The position numbers and the translations under genes were made by a program. Shown piece by piece: positions 34,424 to 43,302 of a DNA stretch of 64,000 nt. How positions within the stretch are numbered: position 1 is the stretch's first letter; each line of letters starts with the position of its first letter. The DNA lies in NCBI GenBank assembly GCA_028867755.1, contig JAGWFT010000001.1, positions 288,727-352,726 of the forward strand, given 5' to 3'. The notes below the pieces were generated by a model that saw nothing but the letters and a program-made list of their open reading frames with translations, was not told the DNA's origin and did no database searches. This DNA is from Nitrososphaerota archaeon. GTDB taxonomy: Archaea > Thermoproteota > Nitrososphaeria > Nitrososphaerales > Nitrosopumilaceae.

Positions 34424-34609
34424 ATGCCCTAATTTTTTCATTTTTTTGAATTATATCACTAATGTAAATTATGATATAGTTTCTCGATAACTTGGCAGTA
34501 CCTAAATTATGAACTCAAAAGAAGAAATCATGCGCATATAGAAGCTATGATAACTATTTGCGCTGGATTAAAGTTGCATCTAGAATATCTATAGTGTAGT
34601 GATAGAATC

Positions 34610-34801
34610 GTGCCAGACAAGATCTGCAGAACATGTGGTGAAGAGTTGATCGGATATTCACAGTGCTTTGAATGTAAAAAACCAATACAACATATCTGTA
34701 TAAAATGCGGAAAAAGAACTGTAGAACGACTCCATTTGAGATGTTTTACTCACATAAAGTATGACTTTTCAGTGCCTGCCAATATTTCCTTGGCGGAATG
34801 A
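34610..34801 (+). CDS. Small zinc-ribbon protein
   Basis: 63 residues from a GTG start at 34610. Two Cys-x2-Cys knuckles (CRTCGEE and CFECKKP), then CIKCGK and a later Cys-His pair (LRCFTH) indicate two small zinc-binding sites. Such small ribbons are common in thaumarchaea and may bind nucleic acids or proteins; no specific role is visible. It stands alone upstream of a secreted protein gene. Confidence 0.6.
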   Translation: MPDKICRTCGEELIGYSQCFECKKPIQHICIKCGKRTVERLHLRCFTHIKYDFSVPANISLAE

Positions 34802-34924
34802 TTGATCTTTGACCCTACAGGTTAACTATAGAATACGTTAATTCAATTTTTTTTCATAGCATGATTGTTTCTATGAAATCTATTTTCTACAAAGAAAAAT
34901 ACAATGTCTTTCCATCACAATCTA

Positions 34925-35464
34925 ATGACAAACAAACTGTTTATTCCATCTGGAATCATAGCAATTCTTACGCTACTGTCAATAATTCCAGTAATGCCGG
35001 CATCAGCAGGTGATGCGACAATGCAACAAGTCATCTCTACGAGCATAAACGGATTTGCGTTTACAAATGACAATGGTTGTTGTCCAGACGTGTCGGTTTA
35101 TCTTGGTGGTAACATGGTAACAGGTACAGACGGAACAATAACACTCTCACAACAAAGTGGAAGTATTACAATAGGCTCAACTACCTACAAACTACAATTC
35201 ATACCAAGTGACAAACTGGGAACAGAAATAATTAATGACAATAACTGTTCTTCGGGAATCACTTATCAACAAGATGGAAAGGTTGACTTGATTGGAAACG
35301 ATGGAACAGTAATCAAAGGATCGGGAGTCTATTCTTGGGGTACAGGGCCTAGCTGCTCTGGGGAAAAAAATTCCTTTACTAACTTTAGTGGAAAGATACA
35401 AGACTCTGTAGGTCAGACTTCGGAATTCTACACTGGTACAGATCTATTACCAAACATTCAGTAA
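34925..35464 (+). CDS. Secreted hypothetical protein
   Basis: About 179 residues from the ATG at 34925 (an ATG seven codons upstream gives a less typical leader). Signal peptide (KLFIPSGIIAILTLLSIIPVMPASAG), then a beta-rich domain with a Cys pair CC at NGCCPDVSVYLGG and two later cysteines. Pattern SINGFAFTNDNGCCPDVSVYLGG suggests a small extracellular fold, perhaps disulfide-stabilised. No family recognised. Confidence 0.55.
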   Translation: MTNKLFIPSGIIAILTLLSIIPVMPASAGDATMQQVISTSINGFAFTNDNGCCPDVSVYLGGNMVTGTDGTITLSQQSGSITIGSTTYKLQFIPSDKLGTEIINDNNCSSGITYQQDGKVDLIGNDGTVIKGSGVYSWGTGPSCSGEKNSFTNFSGKIQDSVGQTSEFYTGTDLLPNIQ

Positions 35465-35525
35465 ATTTCCTACTTTTCTTTTTTTCTATACAGATTCATG
35501 TTACAACTAACGAATTGTTCCATTA

Positions 35526-36059
35526 GTGATCTTTTTTAAAGAAGCAAGTGAGATCTCGACAGTGGACGGACTCTTAATTGGCAGATTCCAGCCATTTCAC
35601 ATTGGACATCTATCGGCTGTCAAATTTGCCCTCTCAAAGGTAGAAAACCTCTGGATAGGAATAGGAAGCTCAAACAAGAGCAATGAAAAAAGGAATCCAT
35701 TTACTGCAGACGAAAGAAAAGAGATGATTCTCTCCTCGCTTGACCCTCAAATTGCGAAGAAGATCCAAGTGTATTATGTTCCAGACACAGGAGACCATGA
35801 TAAATGGACATACCATGTTGATTCAATCGTACCAAAGTATGATGTTGTGTTTTCAAATGATGACTTTACCTTATCCCTTTACCAAAAAAGAGGAATAGAG
35901 GTAATTCCCGTTCCATTGTTGCAAAGGGAGATGGTTTCTGGCACAAACATACGGGAAATGATCGCTAGGGAAAAAGATTGGTACAGTCTGGTTCCAGAAG
36001 GAACCAAGAATGTTCTAATGAAGATAGGCACCAAGGAAAGACTATCCAAAATCCTGTAA
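35526..36059 (+). CDS. nadM: Nicotinamide-nucleotide adenylyltransferase (archaeal NadM)
   Basis: 177 residues. The nucleotidyltransferase motif LIGRFQPFHIGHLSAV is intact, with a Ser-x-x-Ile/Asn-type end motif (SGTNIREMI). GIGSSNKSNEKRNPFTADER is typical of archaeal NMN adenylyltransferase, which joins ATP and NMN to NAD. GTG start at 35526; a later start would trim the N-terminal strand only. Upstream of the aminotransferase by 42 bp. Confidence 0.9.
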   Translation: MIFFKEASEISTVDGLLIGRFQPFHIGHLSAVKFALSKVENLWIGIGSSNKSNEKRNPFTADERKEMILSSLDPQIAKKIQVYYVPDTGDHDKWTYHVDSIVPKYDVVFSNDDFTLSLYQKRGIEVIPVPLLQREMVSGTNIREMIAREKDWYSLVPEGTKNVLMKIGTKERLSKIL

Positions 36060-36101
36060 TTATAAATAATGGTCATTAATTTTAGGGAATAGAGAATTTA
36101 T

Positions 36102-37250
36102 TTGGAATATCTAGTAATGTTGCCCGGACCAACAAATGTCCCGGAAAGAGTAACACGTGCGATGTTTACTCACATGATAAATCACAGGAGTAAGGATTTT
36201 GTAAAATTATACGCTGATGTAGTTGAAAAGACCCAGAAAGTTTTTGATACAACAGGCGATGTTGTTGCACTGAGTGCTTCTGGTACCGGTGCAGTCGAGG
36301 CTTCTGTTGTAAACATGATCAAAAAAGGCGATAAGGTAATCATTCCAGTTAACGGCGAGTTTAGTTCAAGGCTTGCAACCATGCTAGAATGGGCAGGTGC
36401 AACTGTTGTACGCCTTACCACGCCATTTGGACAGAACGCAAGCTTTGATCAAGTAAAAGAGGCATTTGACAACAACAAGGATGTCAAGGCATTCTATGTG
36501 GTATGGAACGAGACCTCAACTGGAACAATGGTAAAATATCTAGACAAAGTTTCAAGTCTTACTGCAAGAAATGACTCGTTCTTTGTAGTTGACGGTGTAT
36601 CAATAGTTGGTGGCGAGGAACTACACATGGACAAGTGGGGAATAGATGTATGTGTTACAGGAGCACAAAAGGCTCTGGCAGCTCCACCAGGAATTTCACC
36701 AATTGCAGTAAGTCCAAAGGCAAAAAAACACATGATTGCAAACCAACCACCTACATTCTACTTTAACATGGCACGATACTTCAAGTATTACGACGAAAAC
36801 AAGGAGACTCCATTTACTCCTGCAATACCTCTGCTCTATGCATACAAAGAGGCACTAGACATGATCTTGGAGGAGGGAATGGACAAGAGAGTACATAGGC
36901 ACAGAGTTTGCTCTGATGCATTTTACAGCGGCCTTAGTGCACTTGGTCTTACGCCATTTGCAAAAGAAGATGCACGATCTACAGTTGTCATTGCACTAAA
37001 CTATCTGCAAGGACTGGATGACAAAACTTTCAGAGGAACATTATCTGAAAAATTCCGAGTTCTAGTTGCAGGTGGATTTGGTGAATTGAAAGGAAAGGTG
37101 TTCAGAGTTGGTTGCATGGGAGAAGTCAGCAAGTATCATGTCATGAGAACTATTTCTGCAATTCACTCAACTCTTGATATGATGGGCTACAAGACAAATC
37201 CAGAAGCACTCAAAGTAGCTGAAGAGAAACTAAAAGCATTTGCTGTATAG
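36102..37250 (+). CDS. Class V aminotransferase (alanine/serine-glyoxylate type)
   Basis: 382 residues, TTG start. PLP-Lys motif in VCVTGAQKALAAPPG and the N-terminal MLPGPTNVPERVTRAM identify alanine-glyoxylate/serine-glyoxylate aminotransferases. It would move amino groups between alanine, serine or aspartate and glyoxylate-like acceptors. Some phosphonate and purine-catabolic relatives share the fold, so the substrate is not decided. It stands alone; the 169-bp downstream gap carries a GTAGNTTACG-type motif. Confidence 0.85.
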   Translation: MEYLVMLPGPTNVPERVTRAMFTHMINHRSKDFVKLYADVVEKTQKVFDTTGDVVALSASGTGAVEASVVNMIKKGDKVIIPVNGEFSSRLATMLEWAGATVVRLTTPFGQNASFDQVKEAFDNNKDVKAFYVVWNETSTGTMVKYLDKVSSLTARNDSFFVVDGVSIVGGEELHMDKWGIDVCVTGAQKALAAPPGISPIAVSPKAKKHMIANQPPTFYFNMARYFKYYDENKETPFTPAIPLLYAYKEALDMILEEGMDKRVHRHRVCSDAFYSGLSALGLTPFAKEDARSTVVIALNYLQGLDDKTFRGTLSEKFRVLVAGGFGELKGKVFRVGCMGEVSKYHVMRTISAIHSTLDMMGYKTNPEALKVAEEKLKAFAV

Positions 37251-37294
37251 AACGAAAAATAAATTACCCAAACCACTCCTTACCACCATTAATT

Positions 37295-37304
37295 CGTAAT
37301 CTAC
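37295..37304. promoter_or_regulatory. GTAGNTTACG motif upstream of tbp
   Basis: CGTAATCTAC, reading GTAGATTACG on the minus strand, 115 bp before the TBP gene. One of several copies of this motif in intergenic gaps of the window. Confidence 0.4.
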
Positions 37305-37419
37305 AAAACGTTTTTTCATTTAGAATAAGGCAAAAATAAGATAAATTTTTTCTTGTCTGATATAAAATCAGTAAATTACATATTTTATAATCTGATATAT
37401 ATTCAAGAATATTGCATCC

Positions 37420-38013
37420 ATGTGGGTGCCACAAACAAAGCCAATAGTGGAGATTGTAAACGTAGTTGCTTCTGCATCAGTTGATCAAAAAATTGATCTC
37501 AATGAAATTACAAGAAAATTTCCAGAAGCTGAATATCATCCAGAACAATTTCCCGGTCTTGTCTTCCGATTGAAATCTCCAAAAACTGCCACTCTCATAT
37601 TTAGTTCAGGTAAGTTTGTCTGTACGGGTTCAAAATCAGAAAAAAGCGCGATTAATGCAATAAAAACTGTAGTAAAATTGCTTCGAGAAGCCAAAATAAA
37701 GATAAAAAACGATCCAACTATAACCATTCAAAATATTGTTGCATCAGTAGATCTTGGTGGCGGGGTCCATCTGCCTCTTGCTGCAAGAAGCCTCCCAAGA
37801 AGTATGTATGAGCCAGAACAATTTCCAGGTATCATACACAGGATGCTTGACCCCAAAACCGTAACTCTAATCTTTGTTTCTGGAAAACTTGTATGTGCTG
37901 GAGCGCGAAATGAAACAGATGTACACAGGTCAGTTCATTATCTGCATACATATCTTGAGGAAAAGAAGCTGATGAGATATCAGGATCAACCTGCTCAAAT
38001 TCTAAAAACCTAG
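37420..38013 (+). CDS. tbp: TATA-box binding protein
   Basis: 197 residues with the two TBP repeats: IVNVVASASVDQKIDLNEITRKFPEAEYHPEQFPGLVFRL, ATLIFSSGKFVCTGSKSEKSA and the second half IQNIVASVDLGG...YEPEQFPGIIHRM, TVTLIFVSGKLVCAGARNE. It recruits TFB and RNA polymerase to promoters. Acidic/basic ends are short and the fold complete. Thaumarchaea often have more than one TBP; this one shows no odd substitution. Confidence 0.97.
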   Translation: MWVPQTKPIVEIVNVVASASVDQKIDLNEITRKFPEAEYHPEQFPGLVFRLKSPKTATLIFSSGKFVCTGSKSEKSAINAIKTVVKLLREAKIKIKNDPTITIQNIVASVDLGGGVHLPLAARSLPRSMYEPEQFPGIIHRMLDPKTVTLIFVSGKLVCAGARNETDVHRSVHYLHTYLEEKKLMRYQDQPAQILKT

Positions 38014-38043
38014 ATCAAGCAAGAAAAACATCTGCAAATATAT

Positions 38044-38223
38044 CTAAACCCTCTTTTGGTGCATAGTTGACAACTGGGAATCTCTGATAACTATACTGTG
38101 TCCATAAAATTCATGCAAGCCACAATACTGATTTGCAATTTTTGCAAGTGATTTTTCATTATAATATTTTTCATTGTATAGGCCAAATGACTTGTTGCAA
38201 TTGAGACAGAATATCTCCTTCAA
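38044..38223 (-). CDS. Small zinc-binding protein (59 aa)
   Basis: TTG at 38223 opens a 59-residue frame: LKEIFCLNCNKSFGLYNEK then YCGLHEFYGHSIVI, with Cys-x2-Cys and Cys-x2-His at zinc-ribbon spacing. An ATG is not available because an in-frame stop lies close upstream. The pattern is typical of small thaumarchaeal zinc proteins. It is convergent with tbp and downstream of the UreA-like gene. Confidence 0.5.
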   Translation of the reverse strand: MKEIFCLNCNKSFGLYNEKYYNEKSLAKIANQYCGLHEFYGHSIVIRDSQLSTMHQKRV

Positions 38224-38273
38224 ATCAGAATCAGCTCATTTCTTTTTTGTCATCAGGCCCAAAAGAAATCTTT

Positions 38274-38696
38274 CTATGAACTCTTTTCACAATTGGTTAC
38301 TCCAATTGCTCCATGAACTCCCATGATGTAATTTACAATAGGAATAGGTTTGATAAATTGAATTGTCTTTTTTGGAAAATTATCTACTGCGATATCAAAT
38401 TTAATATCTCTCAAGGTCTCAGGTACTCCAATTAAAACATCATTCTGTGTTAAAACCTTTGATGAGTTATTTGTTATGTTAGAATCTGATCTTCTTGATC
38501 TAATCTCGCTTACAAGATAAGCGCAATAAGCCAGTAAAGCCTCATGAACATTTAGTCTGAGATTTCTAGATAGCTTATTCTTTATCATTTCTATTACATT
38601 TAAAAAAATTGGTTCATCTTGATCTGAGAATTCAAAAAACTTGGTAAAAGGAGTAACGTCTGGCTCTCCTTTTACCAATACTTGGATACTGATCAA
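38274..38696 (-). CDS. UreA-like protein coupled to ureohydrolase
   Basis: 140 residues. From residue 27 it follows urease gamma subunit: IFLNVIEMIKNKLSRNLRLNVHEALLAY corresponds to the UreA helix pair, and VLTQNDVLIGVPETLRDIKFDI to the VL.RDDVL.GVPE strand. The first 26 residues are an extra beta pair, and no UreB/UreC partner accompanies it. It overlaps the ureohydrolase gene by 4 bp, so it is co-translated with it. It may help pass urea, act as a subunit of the ureohydrolase, or swap into urease; the last is least certain. Confidence 0.72.
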   Translation of the reverse strand: MISIQVLVKGEPDVTPFTKFFEFSDQDEPIFLNVIEMIKNKLSRNLRLNVHEALLAYCAYLVSEIRSRRSDSNITNNSSKVLTQNDVLIGVPETLRDIKFDIAVDNFPKKTIQFIKPIPIVNYIMGVHGAIGVTNCEKSS

Positions 38697-39811
38697 TTTC
38701 TTTTTGGAATCTTTGCTTTTGGACCGTTGCCAAAGTCATAGGTGTGGTTTTTGCCACGATATTGCCTTGGTCTTACTGGGCTGCCATTTTGTACACCCTT
38801 CTTTGTAAGAGATAGTCCAGCCAATAGTTCTACTATTAGTCGGTTTGCAAGGCCAGAAGTGATTCCACCGTTATAGGAATTACCGTCACTTACGTCGTAG
38901 TTGGGAGCTACTTCCACTAGATCAAATGCAAACTTGTCGGGGTCAAATGAGGTGGAAAGTAATCTCATCAATCTCATTCCTTCCCTAGATGTCAAGCCGT
39001 TGGGTTCTGGTTCTCCAGTTCCTGGAGCATATGCGGGATCAAATGTGTCTATATCCCAGCTAATGTAAACTGCGTCGACATTATCATTTGCTCTGTCTGC
39101 AGCTTCTTTTGCAATTTGGTCTATACCAAGTTCTTCTACATCAAGCATGGTAAACCATTGAAAGTCTTGGTCTGCCATCCATTTGTAGAGATCTGGGCCT
39201 GGCCAGTATCCACGAGGTCCTATCAAGGTGTAATTCTTACCCTTCAAACAACCTAGTTCCATAATTCGTCGTATGTGTGCCCCGTGATCATACTTGAAAC
39301 CACATAGGCCTTGTGGGGCACAATCAGCGTGAGTATCAATGTGAATCATTCCGATATTCTTGTATTTCTTTGCAAAGGCTCTTACATTTGCAAAGGTAAT
39401 GGAATGATCACCGCCAAGCATGACTGGGATGCCGTCTATGTCTAAAACTTCTTTGACCTTATCAGTCATCCTTCTATGGGATTCGACCACATCGCCTGGC
39501 GAAATGTTAACGTCACCATAATCAATTGTTCTAAATACTCCAAAAGGATCAACTCCTGTTTCAATGTTAAAATGCTCGTATGGTGGAGATGGCACTGTAG
39601 AAGCTGCTCTTATAGCTCTGGGTCCATATCTTGCACCTGGTCTAATAGTCGTTCCAAAATCAAAGGGCTCTCCTATTATTGCTACATCTGGTCGTATCTT
39701 TTCTAACTCTGCCTTGCTTCTTAGCCAGGGCAATTTCAAGAACGTAGGAATACCTACAAAAATTGGTTCGTCATTGCCTCTGTATGAATCTCCATAAAAT
39801 TCCATTCCCAT
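38693..39811 (-). CDS. speB: Ureohydrolase (agmatinase/guanidinase family)
   Basis: 372 residues. Metal-binding motifs of the arginase fold are intact: LGGDHSITF, IHIDTHADCA and YISWDIDTFDPAYAPGTG. RPGARYGPRAIRAAS is the agmatinase-type start motif. With a pyruvoyl arginine decarboxylase in the same window, agmatine to putrescine and urea is the favoured reaction; the segment GPRGYWPGPDLYKWMADQD also resembles guanidinase/guanidino-acid hydrolases. Urea released would feed urease 6 kb away. Symbol speB is tentative. Confidence 0.82.
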   Translation of the reverse strand: MGMEFYGDSYRGNDEPIFVGIPTFLKLPWLRSKAELEKIRPDVAIIGEPFDFGTTIRPGARYGPRAIRAASTVPSPPYEHFNIETGVDPFGVFRTIDYGDVNISPGDVVESHRRMTDKVKEVLDIDGIPVMLGGDHSITFANVRAFAKKYKNIGMIHIDTHADCAPQGLCGFKYDHGAHIRRIMELGCLKGKNYTLIGPRGYWPGPDLYKWMADQDFQWFTMLDVEELGIDQIAKEAADRANDNVDAVYISWDIDTFDPAYAPGTGEPEPNGLTSREGMRLMRLLSTSFDPDKFAFDLVEVAPNYDVSDGNSYNGGITSGLANRLIVELLAGLSLTKKGVQNGSPVRPRQYRGKNHTYDFGNGPKAKIPKRN

Positions 39812-39857
39812 GTTTATCGCATTAGTAATACGTTAGTACATACTTAAATTTGTCTAA

Positions 39858-39868
39858 GTAATCTACGT
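39858..39868. promoter_or_regulatory. GTAGNTTACGT motif upstream of ureohydrolase (1)
   Basis: GTAATCTACGT, 47 bp upstream of the ureohydrolase start, with a second copy at 39930-39942. Both lie in the 225-bp gap, next to the GTTCTACCGTCGAAC palindrome. Confidence 0.45.
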
Positions 39869-39878
39869 TTTTAATTTA

Positions 39879-39893
39879 GTTCTACCGTCGAAC
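39879..39893. promoter_or_regulatory. Palindrome GTTCGAYNGTCGAAC-type (site 1)
   Basis: GTTCTACCGTCGAAC, 67 bp upstream of the ureohydrolase start; one mismatch in the left half. Related to the perfect palindromes at 41104, 43286 and 45529. Confidence 0.5.
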
Positions 39894-39929
39894 TTTTTCC
39901 TGTTTGACTCTTGGATTACAACCATAGCT

Positions 39930-39942
39930 ACGTAATCTACGT
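39930..39942. promoter_or_regulatory. GTAGNTTACGT motif upstream of ureohydrolase (2)
   Basis: ACGTAATCTACGT; both strands carry the GTAGATTACGT core. Lies about 120 bp upstream of the ureohydrolase start and 95 bp before the small membrane protein. Confidence 0.45.
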
Positions 39943-40036
39943 GCAATAAACAAGAAACACCACAAGAATCATTTTAACATAATGAAAATTTATATCAAAA
40001 TAAAATTTTAAATATATTAGAATTAATAATAGTTGG

Positions 40037-40177
40037 ATGGCAACTGATTTAACTGAAGTTTATGCAATATTTGCAGCAATTCTTGCTGCCTCGGGATTCT
40101 TCTTGTTCTTGGGAACAATTGGAATAAAAGGAGACAAAAAAGAAGACCAATTGCACAAATCAGAAGAAAATACCTAA
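40037..40177 (+). CDS. Small membrane protein (46 aa)
   Basis: ATG at 40037 opens a 46-residue frame with one hydrophobic helix (VYAIFAAILAASGFFLFLGTIG) followed by a basic/acidic cytoplasmic tail (IKGDKKEDQLHKSEENT). Typical of small single-helix archaeal proteins of unknown role, perhaps a subunit of a neighbouring membrane complex. AT-rich promoter sequence lies just upstream. Confidence 0.55.
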   Translation: MATDLTEVYAIFAAILAASGFFLFLGTIGIKGDKKEDQLHKSEENT

Positions 40178-40228
40178 AATTTTCTTATACATATACTATT
40201 TTAAACTACATCTGCAAATGATAATGAT

Positions 40229-40750
40229 ATGATATTTCACTGGTTCAAAAAAAATCAACCAGAACTTCCGCCTACTATAGAATACAAGAAAGCTTCTTCT
40301 AAAAAAGAAGCCTCTGAAGATCTAGTAAAAATGGGTGAAGATGCAGCAAACAAAGCCAATTACGAACACGCTTTGAGGTATTTTGAGAAAGCCATAGAGA
40401 TGAACTCAAAAAATGATTTTGCCTGGGGAGACCGTGGGCTCATGCTAGATAAGCTAGGCAAAAGAGATGAGGCAATTGAATCATTTTCCAAGGCATTAGC
40501 GATAGATTCATCCAATGCCATAACTTGGCATAACAAAGGATTGATGCTCATAAAATCAAATAAGCTTGAGGAGGCCATAGAATGTTTTGATAAATCCATT
40601 GAATTAAATGGAAAATATGCAAAAGCGTATTATAACAGAGGCCGTGCCCTGGCCCTCTTAGGAAATGAAAAGGAGGGTCAAAAGAGCTTTGATACTGCAA
40701 AAAGGCTAGATCCTCTGCTATATACCAAACTTAAGAAAATGAAATCGTAA
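40229..40750 (+). CDS. TPR-repeat protein
   Basis: 173 residues with about three tetratricopeptide repeats (for example NYEHALRYFEKAIEMNSKNDFAWGDRG, EAIESFSKALAIDSSNAITWHNKG, EAIECFDKSIELNGKYAKAYYNRG). It provides a protein-binding scaffold. The short N-terminus (FHWFKKNQPELPP) has no signal peptide. Partner unknown. Confidence 0.85.
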   Translation: MIFHWFKKNQPELPPTIEYKKASSKKEASEDLVKMGEDAANKANYEHALRYFEKAIEMNSKNDFAWGDRGLMLDKLGKRDEAIESFSKALAIDSSNAITWHNKGLMLIKSNKLEEAIECFDKSIELNGKYAKAYYNRGRALALLGNEKEGQKSFDTAKRLDPLLYTKLKKMKS

Positions 40751-40826
40751 ATTTTTTTGGCAATAATAAGCATGCTCTTCAAACATCAAGAAATTTTTAA
40801 ATAAAAACAAATCTAAAAACGCACAA

Positions 40827-41009
40827 TTGTTTGGAAAAAGCTATGGATGTGGTGCATGTGGTATGCGATTCAAATATCGTGATGAGTTGGTCAAGCATGC
40901 ACAAGACATCCATGACAAAAAGACCACATATTTGTGCATCACATGTGATGAATCTTATGAAAACGAGTCATCTTTTATGTTACACATGGCACGCGAACAT
41001 AGAGTTTGA
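40827..41009 (+). CDS. Two-finger C2H2 zinc protein
   Basis: 60 residues from TTG 40827. Two C2H2 fingers: CGACGMRFKYRDELVKHAQ, then DIH, and CITCDESYENESSFMLHMAREH, each with Cys-x2-Cys and His-x3/4-His spacing. Small C2H2 proteins occur in thaumarchaeal genomes and mobile elements, probably binding DNA or RNA. Located just before the urea transporter gene but separated by 160 bp. Confidence 0.7.
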   Translation: MFGKSYGCGACGMRFKYRDELVKHAQDIHDKKTTYLCITCDESYENESSFMLHMAREHRV

Positions 41010-41103
41010 GCATTTTTTTGTTTTTGAAAGATTGGATTATTTTTGATATCAACACAAAAAATGATTTCACATTAAAAAATTAACCCGTGTTAGAAGCTTC
41101 TCT

Positions 41104-41118
41104 GTTCGACTGTCGAAA
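41104..41118. promoter_or_regulatory. Palindrome GTTCGAYNGTCGAAC-type (site 2)
   Basis: GTTCGACTGTCGAAA, 51 bp upstream of the urea-type transporter start and about 20 bp upstream of its TATA-like TTTAATAATATATA stretch. Well placed as an operator. Confidence 0.6.
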
Positions 41119-41169
41119 TTTAGTGCAATTCCGACATATTTAATAATATATATTTACTAATCATGGGGG

Positions 41170-42759
41170 ATGGGAGACATTCCAATCGCGTATCCTATAG
41201 TGGTGCTCGCATTTGTAGCAGCAACTGCTGCTATTGGAGTTCTCGCAGTAAAATTCGTTAAAAGAAGTAGCAAGCGCTACATTGTGGCAGGCAAAAGCTT
41301 GCCACTATTTTTTATCGGTACAATGCTAGTGTCTGAAGCTGTTGATGGAAATGCTTCGCTTGGAAACGTTTCAGCTACTTTTGGAGGCGGATTCTGGGCA
41401 GGAGCGACCATACCGCTTGGTTTGGCTATTTGTCTTGTCTTAACTGGGGCCTTTTTTGGAAAAAGATTCAATAGAATGTCCATGATCACACTTGCAGATT
41501 TCTACTATAGGCGATATGGAAACACGACCGAAGTAATGTCAGGAACACTCATGGCAGTAAGTTTCATTGTTCTTGTTGCAGGAAACCTGGGTGCAAGTGG
41601 CTACATTTTGTCTGTGTTACTTGGAATACCTTTGATTTATGCAATGTTGATTTCCACTGCTGTAGTATTACTGTATACTTATTTTGGAGGTTTGTTCTCC
41701 TGTGCTTATACCGACATATTTCACATTTATCTTGCAATAATAGGATTTTGGGCCGGCTTTCTCTACTTTATCGGCCCATGGTCGCCAATTCCTGGAGGAC
41801 TAGAGACCATAGTTGCAAATGCACCTGGTAACTTCATGGACATGTCTGGTCTATACGATCTCGGTAATGGCGCGTTACCAAATTGGGCAACTCTAATATC
41901 GCTAGGGGTTGGGGACCTTGTCGCATTAGATTTCATGGAAAGAGTATTTGCAGCAGATGGTGGAAGGACTGCTCAAAAGAGTTGCTATTTTGGAGCAGGC
42001 TTGACGTTGTTATTCATAATCCCTACTACAATGGTAGGAATAATTGGAATGACTTTGGAGCCAAGCCTTACTGATTCCTACACACTCTTTCCAATTGTAG
42101 CAATAAAACATGCACCTATGGTTATAGGCATCTTGATGCTTGTAAGTACAATAAGTTGCGGCATGTCAACTGCAAACGGAGGTACATTAGCTATTGCTAG
42201 TGTACTATCAAGAAACTTTTTGCAACGCAATATCTTAAGGCTAATGAAGAAACAAAAATACAATGATAGGCAGTTGTTACTTGCCACAAGGCTTCTTGTA
42301 ATTCCTATGTTCTTTACCGCTTTTGCCCTAGGCGATCTGATTCCAAGACCTGGCTATTACCTCATACTTGCATTTGATATTGTGTTAGCAGGATGTCTAG
42401 TACCACTAGTTTTTGGAACGTATTGGAAGAAATCTACAGCTTCTGGTGCAGTAGCATGTATCGCAATAGGCACTGGACTGAGAATATTCCTATTCTTCCT
42501 CATCACAATCGCACCAGCTGGTAGCCCCTATCTAGCCTATTCGGGACTTGACACCATTATTCCACCATTGATATCGTTACCAATATTCATACTCGTAAGT
42601 CTGGCAACACAAAAGAAGACACCGCCACGACACGATGTAGTGTATCTCATTCCAAGCGACATGGATGTAGTTACTGGTAGTGATGTGAAAGACTGGGTCA
42701 ATCCAATAGACATGAGAATAGTTGACAGCAAGGGCGGCGCTAAGAGAGATCCGGTATAG
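41170..42759 (+). CDS. SSS-family transporter (urea permease-like)
   Basis: 529 residues, about 13 membrane helices. SSS features: a long first helix, RYIVAGKSLPLFFIGTMLVSEAVDG (sodium-solute-symporter core), ADFYYRRYGNTTEV and a final hydrophilic tail. This Dur3-like subgroup imports urea in ammonia-oxidising archaea; the urease cluster 3 kb away supports that, though other polar solutes are possible. The start ATG is close to the promoter palindrome. A universal stress protein gene follows by 43 bp. Confidence 0.8.
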   Translation: MGDIPIAYPIVVLAFVAATAAIGVLAVKFVKRSSKRYIVAGKSLPLFFIGTMLVSEAVDGNASLGNVSATFGGGFWAGATIPLGLAICLVLTGAFFGKRFNRMSMITLADFYYRRYGNTTEVMSGTLMAVSFIVLVAGNLGASGYILSVLLGIPLIYAMLISTAVVLLYTYFGGLFSCAYTDIFHIYLAIIGFWAGFLYFIGPWSPIPGGLETIVANAPGNFMDMSGLYDLGNGALPNWATLISLGVGDLVALDFMERVFAADGGRTAQKSCYFGAGLTLLFIIPTTMVGIIGMTLEPSLTDSYTLFPIVAIKHAPMVIGILMLVSTISCGMSTANGGTLAIASVLSRNFLQRNILRLMKKQKYNDRQLLLATRLLVIPMFFTAFALGDLIPRPGYYLILAFDIVLAGCLVPLVFGTYWKKSTASGAVACIAIGTGLRIFLFFLITIAPAGSPYLAYSGLDTIIPPLISLPIFILVSLATQKKTPPRHDVVYLIPSDMDVVTGSDVKDWVNPIDMRIVDSKGGAKRDPV

Positions 42760-42802
42760 GGTGTTTGGAAAAATGAAACAAAGGAGGCTAGTAAAGTAAA
42801 AC

Positions 42803-43270
42803 ATGTCAGAAAAAAACAATGTTAAAGTAAACAAAATACTTTTGGCAGTTGACAAATCAGGCTACAAAGACAAGGCAACAGGATATGCTATTACATTGGC
42901 AAAATCTTTGGGCGCTGAAGTTATAGCAATTCATGTAATTGGCAGTTCATCATTGGGTGCAACCAGAGATGTCTTGGGCTATTACAGAGGCGGCAAACTG
43001 AAGGGGTATCAAGATGCGTTAAAGAAAGATGCTGAAAAATTTCTTGATAAAGTAGTGGACGTAGGAGAAAAAGAAGGTGTGACGATAAAGTCAGATGTCA
43101 TAGTAGGATCTCCTGTCAAAAAGGCGATAATAGACTATGCCAAAAAACAAAAAGTAGATCTGATCGTGATTGGATCAAGAGGTATGACCGGCATGGAAAA
43201 ATTTGTTCTGGGAGGAGTAGCTCATGCTGTTGTATCATATGCACATTGCCCTGTACTGGCTGTAAGATAA
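42803..43270 (+). CDS. Universal stress protein (UspA family)
   Basis: 155 residues. The core motif VDLIVIGSRGMTGMEKFVLGGVAHAVVSYAHCPVLAVR is the ATP-binding UspA G-x2-G-x9-G-S/T pattern. It binds ATP and dimerises, often as an accessory to transporters. It lies 43 bp downstream of the SSS transporter, in the same orientation, so it may regulate the permease. Converges with the ParB-like gene. Confidence 0.92.
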   Translation: MSEKNNVKVNKILLAVDKSGYKDKATGYAITLAKSLGAEVIAIHVIGSSSLGATRDVLGYYRGGKLKGYQDALKKDAEKFLDKVVDVGEKEGVTIKSDVIVGSPVKKAIIDYAKKQKVDLIVIGSRGMTGMEKFVLGGVAHAVVSYAHCPVLAVR

Positions 43271-43285
43271 CCTGTTGAATGATAA

Positions 43286-43302
43286 AGTTCGATTGTCGAA
43301 CT
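43286..43302. promoter_or_regulatory. Palindrome AGTTCGA-TTG-TCGAACT (site 3)
   Basis: A perfect 17-bp dyad with a 3-bp centre. It overlaps the stop codon of the ParB-like gene and lies between two convergent genes. It could be a ParB-type binding site or a hairpin terminator for both genes. Confidence 0.6.
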
